Position numbers and translations under genes: made by a program
NCBI RefSeq assembly: GCF_011038645.2
Contig: NZ_CP064955.1
Coordinates: 1,240,001 to 1,304,000 of the forward strand
Length of the DNA: 64,000 nucleotides
Reading direction: 5' to 3'
Source: Corynebacterium qintianiae
Lineage (GTDB): Bacteria; Actinomycetota; Actinomycetes; Mycobacteriales; Mycobacteriaceae
In this document: one piece after another, positions 27,272 to 37,244 of the stretch
How positions within the stretch are numbered: the first letter of the stretch is position 1
Layout: each line of letters begins with the position of its first letter
Notes under the pieces: generated by a model
Database searches by the model: none
What the model was told of the DNA's origin: nothing
Seen by the model: the letters and a program-made list of their open reading frames with translations, nothing else

Positions 27272-28387
27272 TTAGGGCGCCGAAGCCGTCTCAATAGCCG
27301 CCCAGGACAGGGCGCACCCGGCCATTGCGTTCTCCGCCATCTGTTCCTGCAGCCCGTTGTGCAGCATCGTGAGCATCATTGCCGACAAGCTGTGGCCTGG
27401 CACCTCCTCCTGTGCACAGGTCAGTGCCACTACGGCCCACGAGCTCAGCTGGCGGGCAGTGGCAATGGTCGACCACAGGGCCAGCGCGTTTGCGCGGATG
27501 TCGCCGGGATAGGCCTTGGCAACCCACAGCAGTGCCGTCGCAGCGCGTAGCGGTGACGCCAGCGCATCGATCACCAGGATGTCCCTGCAGCGCTTATGGG
27601 ACAGCATCGCGGCCAGCTCGACGGCGTCACCGGGGTTGCCGAAGACAGTTCGGTGCGGGTCGAGGTCAACCGGTTGCACCAGTGGCCGCTCCTCCGCCTC
27701 GTGCAGGATCATGCAACCCTCGGCCAAGATCTCCCTAACCTCCTCGTCCTTGGCGTCGCACAGCTTGGCCAGCTCGAGCCCGCGCTCGGTCGCGCGCTCT
27801 GGGTCGCAGTCCGGGTGCCGACGGGCCTTAGGGCCCCACGGTTCGAAGAAGCGGAAGGTGTCGGCGCGGTCCAGCTCGGGGAGGCCGCCGTTGTGCAGCA
27901 GGGGTTTCATCGACGGCGAGGACACGACGCTGGACACGGTGCCGGAGACCCAGTCGCGGCCCATGCCGTTTGCGGCAAGCTGCGCGGGGCTCGGTCCGAA
28001 CACGATGGTGTACGGGGTGCCTTCGGCGATTTCGGAAACGTGCCAGCAGGCGTCGATAAGCGCGGTGCCCTCGTCGTCGGCGAACTGGAAAAGCAGCTCC
28101 TTCGTGTCCTCGACGAGTTTCGAGTTGGGGATGCGGCTGACGACGATGGCGTAGAAGGCGAAGCAGTCACCGCCGGGGGTGTCGGTGAGTACGGGGAGGA
28201 TGTGGCGGGTGTGGGAGAGATCCGCGCGCATGACGGGGCCGAGCCTGGTAGTGCTGGTACCGTCGTCCGCCGAGTAGAGCCCGAGCACGACGGTGGATTC
28301 CTGGGGGTAGAACCCAAAGATTCCCGGCAGCGCCGCAATGATGTCTGATGGTCCGTTCAATGAGTCTGGTGTATGTGCCATGTACAT
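27272..28387 (-). CDS. DUF4192 family protein
   Basis: This protein of about 371 residues begins (M)YMAHTPDSLNGPSDIIAALPGIFGFYPQESTVVLGL, the conserved DUF4192 N-terminus; starts at 28387 and 28381 cannot be separated. The family is widespread in actinobacteria and functionally unknown. No transmembrane helix or known catalytic motif is visible. It is convergent with galE (12 bp between) and divergent from the PAC2 gene; the shared intergenic region holds the DnaA-box palindrome. A copy of GCTTATCGACG lies at 28051-28061. Confidence 0.85.
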   Translation of the reverse strand: MYMAHTPDSLNGPSDIIAALPGIFGFYPQESTVVLGLYSADDGTSTTRLGPVMRADLSHTRHILPVLTDTPGGDCFAFYAIVVSRIPNSKLVEDTKELLFQFADDEGTALIDACWHVSEIAEGTPYTIVFGPSPAQLAANGMGRDWVSGTVSSVVSSPSMKPLLHNGGLPELDRADTFRFFEPWGPKARRHPDCDPERATERGLELAKLCDAKDEEVREILAEGCMILHEAEERPLVQPVDLDPHRTVFGNPGDAVELAAMLSHKRCRDILVIDALASPLRAATALLWVAKAYPGDIRANALALWSTIATARQLSSWAVVALTCAQEEVPGHSLSAMMLTMLHNGLQEQMAENAMAGCALSWAAIETASAP

Positions 28388-28441
28388 GTTTGACGGGCGC
28401 GGGCCGGTCCCGGTTCCGCGCCATCCGCTTCGTAGCCGGGT

Positions 28442-28472
28442 TTCTGTGGATAAGCCGCGTTTATCCACAGAA
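28442..28472. repeat. Perfect inverted repeat containing two consensus DnaA boxes
   Basis: TTCTGTGGATAA (28442-28453) and TTATCCACAGAA (28461-28472) are exact reverse complements around a 7-nt spacer. Each arm contains the consensus DnaA box TTATCCACA (28445-28453 on the minus strand, 28461-28469 on the plus strand). The repeat lies between divergent DUF4192 and PAC2 genes, with no dnaA, dnaN or oriC genes nearby. Confidence 0.7.
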
Positions 28473-28611
28473 CACTGCGGGGGTCGTGGCATCGAGTACC
28501 CGCGTAGGGCAGAATGGAATGCTCGATGCGGGAATGTTTCCGCGCCCGGCTTTGTTGTTCGAAGCAATGATTAGATGGGTGAGAACAGCCCAGGGATGCA
28601 AAGGAGCGCAG

Positions 28612-29691
28612 ATGGCGGACCAAGATCGTCACATGTATGAACTGGAGTACCCCGCCCCCGCCGTGGGGGACGGTCCTGCAGGGCCGACCCTCATTATTGC
28701 CATGCAGGGATACGCCGACGCCGGGCACGCGGTCGAAGGGGCGGCGGAACACCTCAAGGCCGCGCTCGAGTCGCGCACGGTAGCCACCTTCAGCAACGAC
28801 GAGCTGATTGATTACCGCTCGCGCCGCCCCGTGGTCACTATGGCGCACAGCGAGATCACCAACATGGAAGATCTGCAGCTGGACATGCGTGTCTTGCGCG
28901 ACACGGAGGGCCGATCCTTCCTGATGTTGTCCGGACCCGAGCCCGATTTGCGCTGGGAGGCGTTCAGCGAGGCCGTTGCGGACTTGGCCGACCGCTTCGA
29001 CGTTGACCAAACTATCTGTCTCTACGCCGCGCCCATGGGCGCGCCGCACACCCGCCCCCTGGTGGTCTCCGCGCACGGCAATGACCGGGACATGGTGGGA
29101 ACCATGTTCACCTTCGACGGGATGGTCACGGTGCCGGGTTCGGCCGCGATCATGATTGAACGCGAGCTGCACAAGCGCGGCCGCAAGGTCGCCGGCTACA
29201 CCGCGCACGTGCCCCACTACGTGTCGGCCTCGCCGTACCCGAGCGCTACGTACCAGTTGCTGCAGTCGGTCTCCGATGCTTCCCAGTTGCAGTTCCCGCT
29301 GCGCTCCCTGGAGCGCGACATCCAGCGCGTCTCGCACCAGCTGTCGGAGCAGACAGTGTCTTCGCAGGAGATTTCCCAGGTCGTGGCCGCGCTCGAACAG
29401 CACTACGACTCGGAGATGCAGGAATACCGCGACCGGCACCCGAACGCGATGATGCCGGGTGAGTCCCAGATGCCCTCCGGCGAGGAGATCGGCGAGGCAT
29501 TCGAGAACTTCCTGTCGGCTATCGGCGACCGCGACAACGACCACTTCGGCGAGCGTGCCCTTCCCTTCGGGGAGGACGTGGACAGTCGGCTGGCGGGCCA
29601 CTACACCACCGATCTCTCCGACGCCTCAGACCTGGACGCGGATAAGCCGGACGCGGATGAGCCGGACCTGGACCCCGACGACGACCAGTAG
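28612..29691 (+). CDS. PAC2 (proteasome assembly chaperone-like) family protein
   Basis: This 359-residue protein has a PAC2 domain over about residues 20-235 (TLIIAMQGYADAGHAVEGA, then SGPEPDLRWEAF, then YTAHVPHYVSASPYPSA), a helical region, and an acidic, repetitive tail of Asp/Pro dipeptides (DADKPDADEPDLDPDDDQ). AAGGAG lies 6 nt before the ATG at 28612. PAC2 proteins are conserved in actinobacteria; the link to 20S proteasome assembly comes from the eukaryotic homologues, and corynebacteria generally lack a 20S proteasome, so the role here is unknown. Confidence 0.88.
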   Translation: MADQDRHMYELEYPAPAVGDGPAGPTLIIAMQGYADAGHAVEGAAEHLKAALESRTVATFSNDELIDYRSRRPVVTMAHSEITNMEDLQLDMRVLRDTEGRSFLMLSGPEPDLRWEAFSEAVADLADRFDVDQTICLYAAPMGAPHTRPLVVSAHGNDRDMVGTMFTFDGMVTVPGSAAIMIERELHKRGRKVAGYTAHVPHYVSASPYPSATYQLLQSVSDASQLQFPLRSLERDIQRVSHQLSEQTVSSQEISQVVAALEQHYDSEMQEYRDRHPNAMMPGESQMPSGEEIGEAFENFLSAIGDRDNDHFGERALPFGEDVDSRLAGHYTTDLSDASDLDADKPDADEPDLDPDDDQ

Positions 29692-29741
29692 GGCCTCGCA
29701 TCGGCCCGGTCATGTCGCACCCGTGGGCTACGGTAGAGACC

Positions 29742-32297
29742 GTGACTCTCGCCGACATGCTCCCCGACCTCGCCGACGTCCCTGAATCGCTTTTCGACGA
29801 GGTGGTGTGGGACGCCTTCACCGCGTGGACCCGCGAGCGCGGAATCACCCTTTACCCCGCGCAGGAAGAGGCGTCTCTGGCGCTTTTGACCGGTGACAAC
29901 GTCATCCTGGCCACTCCCACAGGCTCAGGGAAGTCGATGGTGGCCAACGCCGCGCACTTCATTGCCATGGCGCGCGGCCAGCGCACCTTCTACACGGCGC
30001 CGATCAAGGCGCTGGTGAGCGAAAAGTTCTTCGCCCTGTGCGAGATCTTCGGCGCGGAGAACGTGGGTATGATGACGGGTGACGCCACCGTCAACGGAAA
30101 TGCCCCGATCATCGCGGCCACCGCGGAGATCGTGGCCAACATTGCCCTGCGCGAGGGCAAGAACGCGTCGATCGACCAAGTGGTGATGGACGAGTTCCAT
30201 TACTACTCCGAGCCCGACCGCGGCTGGGCGTGGCAGGTTCCGCTGCTTGAACTGCCCAAAGCCCAGTTCCTGCTCATGTCCGCCACCCTGGGTGACACGA
30301 AATGGCTCGAGGACGACCTCACGGCGCGCACGGGGCGCACCACCACCTACGTCGGTGGGTCGCAGCGCCCGGTGCCGCTGGACTTCCACTACGTGTTCAC
30401 TCCTGTGCACGAGACGCTCGAGGAGCTTATCGACGGTGGCAAGGCCCCCATCTACGTCGTCCACTTTTCCCAGCGCGAGGCCACGGAGAGAGCCCAGGCG
30501 CTCACGAGCATGAGCCTCGTCACCGCAGAGGAGAAGAAGCGCATTGCCGAGGAAATCGGGGACTTCCGCTTCACCACCACATTCGGCAAAACACTGTCCG
30601 GCCTTGTACGCCGCGGTATCGGTGTGCATCACGCGGGCATGCTGCCGAAGTACCGGAGGCTCGTGGAGAAGCTCTCGCAGACGGGCTTGCTGAAAATCAT
30701 CTGCGGCACCGACACCCTCGGCGTGGGCATCAACGTGCCCATCCGCACCGTGTTGATGACGGGCCTGGCCAAGTACGACGGAACACGGCAGCGCATCGTG
30801 AAGTCCCGCGAGTTCCACCAGATTGCCGGCCGGGCGGGCCGCGCCGGGTACGACACCGAGGGCACCGTCGTGGTGGAGGCCCCGGAGCACGAGATCGAAA
30901 ACGTCAAGCTGCGCCGCAAGGCGGGCGATGACCCGAAGAAACTGAAAAAGATCCGCAAGAAGTCGGCCCGCGACGGGGAGGTGTCGTGGTCCGAGAAGAC
31001 GTTTGAGCGTCTCACCACCGCGGAGCCCGAGGAGCTGACGAGCCAGTTCCGGGTGTCCAACTCCATGCTGCTCAACGTCGTAGCCCGCCCAGGTGACGGC
31101 TATGAGCACGTGAAGGGGTTGCTGCGGGGCAACCACGACAGCCGGGCGAAGCAGAACCGGGACATCCTCACCGCCGTCGAGCTCTTCCGCGGGCTCATCA
31201 CCGCTGGTGTGGTCGAGCGCACCCCGGACTCGCCGGCGATGCGCCCGTACACGCTTACGCGGGAGTTGGACCGGGACTTCGCCCTCAACCAACCGCTCTC
31301 CCCTTTCGCTCTGGCGTTTCTGTCTGTCCTTGACCCGGAATCCGAGACGTACACCCTCGACGTCATCTCCACCTTCGAGGCGATTTTGGATGACCCCCGC
31401 CAGCTGCTTCAGGCCCAGCAGTCCGCCGCCCGCGGTGAGGAGATCGCAGCGCTGAAAGCTGACGGGGTGGACTACACCGAGCGGATGGCGCTGATCGAGG
31501 ACGTGACGTACCCCAAGCCGCTCGAGCCGGAACTGGAGGAGGCACTCGACACGTTCACCCAGGGCAACCCTTGGGCAAAGGAGTTCGAGCTCTCCCCGAA
31601 GTCGGTCGTGCGAGACATGATCGAGCATGCGATGACGTTTTCCGACCTCATCGCCACCTACGGCCTCGCCCGCTCCGAGGGCGTGATCCTGCGCTATCTC
31701 ACGGACGCGTGGCGCACCCTGTCGCACTCCATCCCCGAGGCCTACCTTAGCGAGGAGCTCGCGGACATCATCGCGTGGCTGGGAGAGCTCGTCCGGCAGG
31801 TTGACTCCTCGCTTATCGACGAATGGGCCCACATGGCCGACGAGAACTTACCAATTACCCAGGAGGCGTTGGAGCGGGAGCTCGCGTTTGGTATCGAGGA
31901 CCCGTCGGCGCTGACCGCGAACCGGCGCGCATTCCGTGTCATGGTGCGCAACTACTTCTTCCGCCTCGTCGAGCTTTTCGCTCTGGAGAAAGAGGACCAG
32001 CTGGAGGACATGGTGTCCTACCTTGATACGGATGATTACCCTGGGCGCGCCCCCGACTGGCCCGCGGAAATGGATCAGTACTTCGAGGAGTACGACGACC
32101 TCATCATCGACGCCGATGCGCGCGGACCCGAATACTTCCGGCTCACCGGAGAAGGTGGCCGGGAGTGGAGTGTGGTCCAGATTTTCAAGGACCCCGAGGG
32201 CGACAACGCTTTCCAGCTGCACGGTGTGGTCGACCTGGATGCTTCTGATGCGGCCGGGGAGGTTCGCCTCAGCCGCCTCGAGTTGAAAAAAGTTTAG
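29742..32297 (+). CDS. Ski2/Mtr4-like DEAD-box RNA helicase (DUF3516 C-terminus)
   Basis: This 851-residue protein has motif I TPTGSGKS (about residue 57), motif II DEFH (VMDEFHYYSEPDRG), motif III MSATLGD, and motif VI HQIAGRAGRAGYD, which identify a Ski2-like helicase. Beyond residue 450 it carries the actinobacterial DUF3516 region. It probably unwinds structured RNA. The GTG at 29742 is chosen because TACGGT lies 7 nt upstream (leaderless); ATG 29712 would add ten residues. Two GCTTATCGACG copies are in the gene (30425, 31811). oxyR follows, 45 bp downstream. Confidence 0.9.
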   Translation: MTLADMLPDLADVPESLFDEVVWDAFTAWTRERGITLYPAQEEASLALLTGDNVILATPTGSGKSMVANAAHFIAMARGQRTFYTAPIKALVSEKFFALCEIFGAENVGMMTGDATVNGNAPIIAATAEIVANIALREGKNASIDQVVMDEFHYYSEPDRGWAWQVPLLELPKAQFLLMSATLGDTKWLEDDLTARTGRTTTYVGGSQRPVPLDFHYVFTPVHETLEELIDGGKAPIYVVHFSQREATERAQALTSMSLVTAEEKKRIAEEIGDFRFTTTFGKTLSGLVRRGIGVHHAGMLPKYRRLVEKLSQTGLLKIICGTDTLGVGINVPIRTVLMTGLAKYDGTRQRIVKSREFHQIAGRAGRAGYDTEGTVVVEAPEHEIENVKLRRKAGDDPKKLKKIRKKSARDGEVSWSEKTFERLTTAEPEELTSQFRVSNSMLLNVVARPGDGYEHVKGLLRGNHDSRAKQNRDILTAVELFRGLITAGVVERTPDSPAMRPYTLTRELDRDFALNQPLSPFALAFLSVLDPESETYTLDVISTFEAILDDPRQLLQAQQSAARGEEIAALKADGVDYTERMALIEDVTYPKPLEPELEEALDTFTQGNPWAKEFELSPKSVVRDMIEHAMTFSDLIATYGLARSEGVILRYLTDAWRTLSHSIPEAYLSEELADIIAWLGELVRQVDSSLIDEWAHMADENLPITQEALERELAFGIEDPSALTANRRAFRVMVRNYFFRLVELFALEKEDQLEDMVSYLDTDDYPGRAPDWPAEMDQYFEEYDDLIIDADARGPEYFRLTGEGGREWSVVQIFKDPEGDNAFQLHGVVDLDASDAAGEVRLSRLELKKV

Positions 32298-32342
32298 TCT
32301 AACTAACAAATCCCCTTATGGGCGTACAGTACTGTCATAGGC

Positions 32343-33299
32343 ATGAGCAATAAGGAGTACCGGCCGACGCTAGCGCAACTGCGCACCTTCGTCACCATCG
32401 CCGAAAACAAGCACTTCGGCACGGCCGCGAGCAAGCTCAACATCTCCCAGCCGTCGCTCTCCCAGGCGCTCGTAGCGCTGGAGACTGGCCTGGGGATTCA
32501 GCTCATCGAGCGCTCAACGCGCAAGGTGATAGTCACCCCCACCGGTGAGGAGCTTCTGCCGTTGGCGCGCGCCACGCTCGAGGCGGCCGAGGCCTTCGTC
32601 TCCCGCTCCCGCGGCGCCCTCGGGATACTGTCCGGGACACTGACCCTGGGTATTATCCCGACGCTCACCCCGTATATCCTGCCCGAGTTTCTCGAGAACG
32701 TCGGCGAGAACTACCCCAACCTCAAGCCGCTCATCGTCGAAGAGCAGACCGGGGCTCTGGTGGAGCAGCTTCGCGACGGCTCCATCGACGTAGCCGTCCT
32801 CGCGCTGCCCACCGGCTACCCCGGCATGCGCGAGACGGAGTTGTTCCGCGAGAAGTTCGTCATCGTCACTCCCGAGGGCCACCCTTTCGCGGGCCGCCAC
32901 GATCTCACCCTTGATGCGCTGGGAGATCTGGAGCTCCTTTTGCTCGATGACGGCCATTGCCTCCGCGACCAGATCGTCGACTTGTGCCGGATCGCGCACG
33001 CCGGGCACCCCGGCAACGGGGAGTACTCCACCCGCGCCTCCTCGCTCACCACGATCATGCAGCTGGTCGTCGCCGGCCACGGTTCGACCCTGGTGCCGGA
33101 ATCGGCGGTGGCCACAGAGTGTGTGCGGCCCGGCCTGGGTTTGGCGTCCTTCGACGCAAACGTCACCGCGGAGCGCACAATCGGTCTGGTCAGCCGACCG
33201 TCGTCAGCACGCGCCGCGGAGCACCACGCGCTGGGAGAGTTGATCACCCGGGCGCACGCGCGGGCCGTCGAAAAGGGAAAGCGCATGCTGGGCGGCTAG
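32343..33299 (+). CDS. oxyR: Hydrogen peroxide-sensing LysR regulator OxyR
   Basis: This 318-residue protein has a LysR N-terminal helix-turn-helix (FGTAASKLNISQPSLSQALVALE) and an effector domain with Cys206 in GHCLRDQ and Cys215 in DLC, the redox pair of OxyR. In corynebacteria OxyR acts mostly as a repressor of katA, dps and related genes, released by peroxide. TACTGT ends 7 nt before the ATG, so the mRNA may be leaderless. hrpA starts 15 bp downstream on the same strand. Confidence 0.94.
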   Translation: MSNKEYRPTLAQLRTFVTIAENKHFGTAASKLNISQPSLSQALVALETGLGIQLIERSTRKVIVTPTGEELLPLARATLEAAEAFVSRSRGALGILSGTLTLGIIPTLTPYILPEFLENVGENYPNLKPLIVEEQTGALVEQLRDGSIDVAVLALPTGYPGMRETELFREKFVIVTPEGHPFAGRHDLTLDALGDLELLLLDDGHCLRDQIVDLCRIAHAGHPGNGEYSTRASSLTTIMQLVVAGHGSTLVPESAVATECVRPGLGLASFDANVTAERTIGLVSRPSSARAAEHHALGELITRAHARAVEKGKRMLGG

Positions 33300-33314
33300 A
33301 CTCGTTCGGCAGAT

Positions 33315-36300
33315 ATGAACGCTTCTTCGCACCCCTCCCGCGCCCAGCTATTTCAGCGGCTCGACGCCGTCCCGCTGTCCGACGTCCGACGCTTCACGCG
33401 TCGCCTGGACAAGGCCCGCGCCCCTGAGTCGCTGGCCGCGATCGCGGCGGACATCGACGCCGCAGCAGCCGCCGTCGAGACCCGCGCGGCCGGTATCCCC
33501 GACATCTCCTACCCGGAGCAGCTGCCGGTTTCCGCGCGCCGCGAGGACATCATGGGCCTCGTTCGCGATCACCAGGTCGTGGTCATCGCGGGTGAGACTG
33601 GTTCGGGCAAGACCACCCAGATTCCGAAGATGCTGCTCGAGCTGGGCCGGGGTCGGCGCGGGCTGATTGGCCACACGCAGCCGCGCCGCCTCGCGGCCCG
33701 CACCGTCGCGGAGCGCATCGCCGACGAGCTCGGCCAGAGCATCGGGGACTCTGTGGGTTACGCGATTCGTTTCGATGACCGCGTGTCCCCCACCACCGCC
33801 GTCAAGCTCATGACGGACGGCATCCTGCTCGCCGAGATGCAGCGCGACCGATTCTTGAACGCCTACGACACGATCATCATCGACGAGGCCCACGAACGCT
33901 CGCTCAACATCGATTTTCTTCTCGGTTACCTCAAACGACTGCTGCCGAAGCGGCCGGACCTGAAGGTGATTATCACCTCGGCCACGATCGACCCGGAGCG
34001 CTTCGCCGGGCACTTCGCCGACGCTGAGGGCAAACCGGCCCCGATCATCGAGGTCTCCGGGCGCACCTACCCGGTGGAGATCCGGTACCGCCCGCTGGTG
34101 GAGAACGCCAACGGCAAGGACGTGGACATCGACATGATCGACGGCGTTGTCTTGGCCGTCGAGGAGCTGATGAAGGAGGGAAACGGCGACATTCTGTGCT
34201 TTCTCGCTTCGGAGCGCGACATCCGCGACTGCATGGAGGCGATTGAGAAGAAGCGCTGGCGTGGTGTGGAAGTCACTCCCCTGTTTGGTCGTCTCTCCAA
34301 CGCGGAGCAGCACCGGGTGTTCTCCCCCCACACGGGCCGACGTATCGTACTGTCCACCAACATCGCTGAGACGTCGCTCACGGTGCCCGGCATCCACTAC
34401 GTGGTGGACACGGGCCTGGCGCGCATCTCCCGATACTCCACCCGCACAAAGGTGCAACGCCTGCCCATCGAGGAGATCTCCCAGGCTTCCGCCAACCAGC
34501 GCTCCGGCCGCTCGGGCCGCGTCGCTGACGGCATCGCAATCCGCCTCTACTCGGAGGAGAACTTCAACGCGCGGCCGGAGTTCACCGACCCGGAGATTCT
34601 GCGCACGAACCTCGCCAGCGTCATTCTGCAGATGATCTCGCTGCGGCTCGGCGACATCAGCGAGTTCCCCTTCCTCCAACCACCGGACCCGAAGTCCATC
34701 CGAGACGGTCTGTTGGTGCTGCACGAGCTCGGGGCCATCTCGGACAAGGAGCGCGACGGGGCACCGGTGCTCACCGGCATCGGCCGCGACATCAGCCGTA
34801 TCCCGGTCGACCCGAAGATGGCGCGCATGCTCGTCGAAGCCAACCGGTTCGGCGTGCTCGACGACGTCACGGTCATCGTCTCCTACATGACCATCCAGGA
34901 CGTGCGCGAGCGCCCGCTCGAGTTCCAGGCTCAGGCCGACCAGGCCCACGCCCGCTTCAAGGACTCCGCCTCCGACTTCGCCTCCGCGCTGAAGCTGTGG
35001 GATTACATCAACGAGTCCCGTGACGAGCTGACTGGCAACGCCTTCCGCAAGCGGATGAAGCGCGAGTACCTGCACTACATGCGCATCCGCGAGTGGTACG
35101 ACCTGGTGCGTCAGCTCCGCGACGTCGAGAAGCAGCTGGGTTGGTCGCGCGCCGAGAATGTGGCGGGCGAGCGCGACTCGGACGCGATCCACAAGTCGCT
35201 GCTGACGGGCCTGCTGTCCAACATCGGCGTACGCGACGGCAACTCGAAAGAGTTCCAGGGCACGCGCGGCACCCGATTTCTTGTGTTCCCCGGCTCCTTG
35301 CTGTCGAAGAAGCCGCCAGAGTTCCTCATGGCCGCCGAGCTGGTGGAGACGTCCCGGTTGTGGGCGCGCGACGTCGCCAAGATCCAGCCCGAGTGGGTGG
35401 AGAAGGCAGCGGGTGAACTGCTGAAACACAGCTATTCTGAGCCGGTGTGGTCACGCAAGCGCTCGGCTGCGATGGTGCACCAAACGTCGCTGCTGTACGG
35501 TCTGCCGATTGTGCGCGACCGCCTCGTGCCCTACCACCGCGTCGACGCGGACGGGGCGCGCAACATGTTCATCCGCCACGCCCTCATCGGCGGCGATTGG
35601 AACCGCCACCACAAGTTCATCGAGCACAACGAGGCTTTGCTCGCCGACGCCGCTACCGTAGAAGACAAGGTCCGCCGCCGCGGCCTCGTCGTGGATGAGG
35701 ACACGCTGTTCGACTTCTACGATTCCCGTCTGCCCGCAGACGTGACCACCGCGCGCCACTTCGACTCGTGGTGGAAGAAGAAGCGCCACGAAGACGCGTC
35801 TTTCCTCGACTTCGACCCGGACGAACTTGTCAGTGACACCGTCGATGCCTCCGACGCCTCCTTCCCCGCCGTGTGGCGCCAGGGTTCCATCGACTACGCG
35901 CTGCGCTACACGTTCGAGCCCGGCGACCCGTTCGACGGCGTCACCGTCGAGGTTCCCGTCCCGCTGTTGGCGGGTTTCTCAGCGGAGGGCTTCGACTGGC
36001 TCGTGCCAGGGTTGCGCCTTGAGCTGGTTACCGAGCTGATTCGGACTCTGCCGAAAGCTTTGCGACGCTCCGTCGTCCCAGCGCCAGACTTCGCAGCCAT
36101 GGCACTGCCCAAGCTCGCACCATTCGCCGCGCCCTTGTCCGATGAACTCGCGGCCGCGCTGCGCTCCGTCGGCGGCGCCGGCATCAACGCGTCCGACTTC
36201 CGCCCGTCGGCGCTGCCCGACCACCTCAAGGTGACGTTCGCCGCGATCGATAAGCGCGGTGGCGTCCTTGACCACGACAAAGACCTGGCGGAACTCAAGC

Positions 36301-37214
36301 GACGCCAGGCCGGGAAGATACGCTCGTCGGTGTCCAAAGCGGGGCGCACCACGGAGACGGCGGCCGCGAAGAAGTGGACGGCGGACACTCTGGGGACCGT
36401 GCCGGAGACGGTGGCTGCGAAGATCGAGGGCAACGAGGTCGACACCTACCCCGCGCTCGAAGCTACGCCCGATGGCGTCAAAGTCACCGTCCACCCGACG
36501 AAGGCGGCGGCGGACGCGTCGATGGTGACGGCAACGCTGACGCTGCTCCTGCGGGAGATCACCGTCAATCAGGGCCAGATGACGAAGGGCTTGCCGTTGC
36601 GTCACAAGGTCGCAGTGGACCATTATCCCCACGGAGGCGCGGCCGGTCTCGTCGAGGACGCTCGCGTTGCCACCATCCGCGATCTTATGTTCGCGGCCGG
36701 CGGGCCGGTGCGATCACCGGAGGAGTTCGACGCGCTGGTGAAGGAAGTCAAGCCGAAGGTCCCCTCAGCTGTGCGACAGAAAGTGGTCGCCCTCGCCCCG
36801 GCGCTGGTGGAATACGCGAACATATCTCAGGAGCTGGAGAAGTGGAGTGGGCCTGCGATCGATGACATGCGCGGGCAGCTGAGATTCTTTTTGCCGCCCC
36901 ACGCGGTCACTATCCACGGGATGGAGCACCTGCAGCACGTTCCCCGCTACATCGCCGCCATGCGTATCCGCCTCGACGACATGACCTTAGACCCCGACCG
37001 CGACGCCGACCGTCAAGACGCTGTCGCGTCCACCCACGCCTATCTGGACACTAAGTTGCGGTCGCTTCCCCCGGGGCGCGAGAAGACGCGGGCGGTCAAG
37101 GACATACTGTGGCGGATTCAAGAGTTGCGGGTCAGTCTGTTCGCACAGCGTCTAGGCACGCCCAAGCCCGTGAGTCAGCGGCGGGTGGAGAAAATGATCG
37201 ACACCCTCGCGTAG
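33315..37214 (+). CDS. hrpA: ATP-dependent RNA helicase HrpA
   Basis: This 1299-residue DEAH-box helicase is the usual length for bacterial HrpA. Motif I is GETGSGKTTQ (about residues 93-102), motif II DEAHERS, motif III SATID, motif VI QRSGRSGRV, followed by HA2/OB-fold domains and the long bacterial DUF3418 C-terminal region. HrpA acts on mRNA and on stalled ribosomes. It follows oxyR by 15 bp and is convergent with nrdR. Confidence 0.96.
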   Translation: MNASSHPSRAQLFQRLDAVPLSDVRRFTRRLDKARAPESLAAIAADIDAAAAAVETRAAGIPDISYPEQLPVSARREDIMGLVRDHQVVVIAGETGSGKTTQIPKMLLELGRGRRGLIGHTQPRRLAARTVAERIADELGQSIGDSVGYAIRFDDRVSPTTAVKLMTDGILLAEMQRDRFLNAYDTIIIDEAHERSLNIDFLLGYLKRLLPKRPDLKVIITSATIDPERFAGHFADAEGKPAPIIEVSGRTYPVEIRYRPLVENANGKDVDIDMIDGVVLAVEELMKEGNGDILCFLASERDIRDCMEAIEKKRWRGVEVTPLFGRLSNAEQHRVFSPHTGRRIVLSTNIAETSLTVPGIHYVVDTGLARISRYSTRTKVQRLPIEEISQASANQRSGRSGRVADGIAIRLYSEENFNARPEFTDPEILRTNLASVILQMISLRLGDISEFPFLQPPDPKSIRDGLLVLHELGAISDKERDGAPVLTGIGRDISRIPVDPKMARMLVEANRFGVLDDVTVIVSYMTIQDVRERPLEFQAQADQAHARFKDSASDFASALKLWDYINESRDELTGNAFRKRMKREYLHYMRIREWYDLVRQLRDVEKQLGWSRAENVAGERDSDAIHKSLLTGLLSNIGVRDGNSKEFQGTRGTRFLVFPGSLLSKKPPEFLMAAELVETSRLWARDVAKIQPEWVEKAAGELLKHSYSEPVWSRKRSAAMVHQTSLLYGLPIVRDRLVPYHRVDADGARNMFIRHALIGGDWNRHHKFIEHNEALLADAATVEDKVRRRGLVVDEDTLFDFYDSRLPADVTTARHFDSWWKKKRHEDASFLDFDPDELVSDTVDASDASFPAVWRQGSIDYALRYTFEPGDPFDGVTVEVPVPLLAGFSAEGFDWLVPGLRLELVTELIRTLPKALRRSVVPAPDFAAMALPKLAPFAAPLSDELAAALRSVGGAGINASDFRPSALPDHLKVTFAAIDKRGGVLDHDKDLAELKRRQAGKIRSSVSKAGRTTETAAAKKWTADTLGTVPETVAAKIEGNEVDTYPALEATPDGVKVTVHPTKAAADASMVTATLTLLLREITVNQGQMTKGLPLRHKVAVDHYPHGGAAGLVEDARVATIRDLMFAAGGPVRSPEEFDALVKEVKPKVPSAVRQKVVALAPALVEYANISQELEKWSGPAIDDMRGQLRFFLPPHAVTIHGMEHLQHVPRYIAAMRIRLDDMTLDPDRDADRQDAVASTHAYLDTKLRSLPPGREKTRAVKDILWRIQELRVSLFAQRLGTPKPVSQRRVEKMIDTLA

Positions 37215-37244
37215 TGCTCGTCAACGCGAAGCCGTGGGCCGGCA

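Noticed and set aside
29925..31832. 635-codon minus-strand open frame
   Set aside because: Antisense to the Ski2-like helicase, no recognisable domain; the opposite frame has all helicase motifs.
32291..32310. Possible DtxR box upstream of oxyR (TTTAGTCTAACTAAC)
   Set aside because: Only about 12 of 18 positions match the DtxR consensus TTAGGTTAG-N-CTAACCTAA, so it is not better than chance for this AT-rich patch.
33348..35429. 693-codon minus-strand open frame
   Set aside because: Antisense to hrpA and without motifs.
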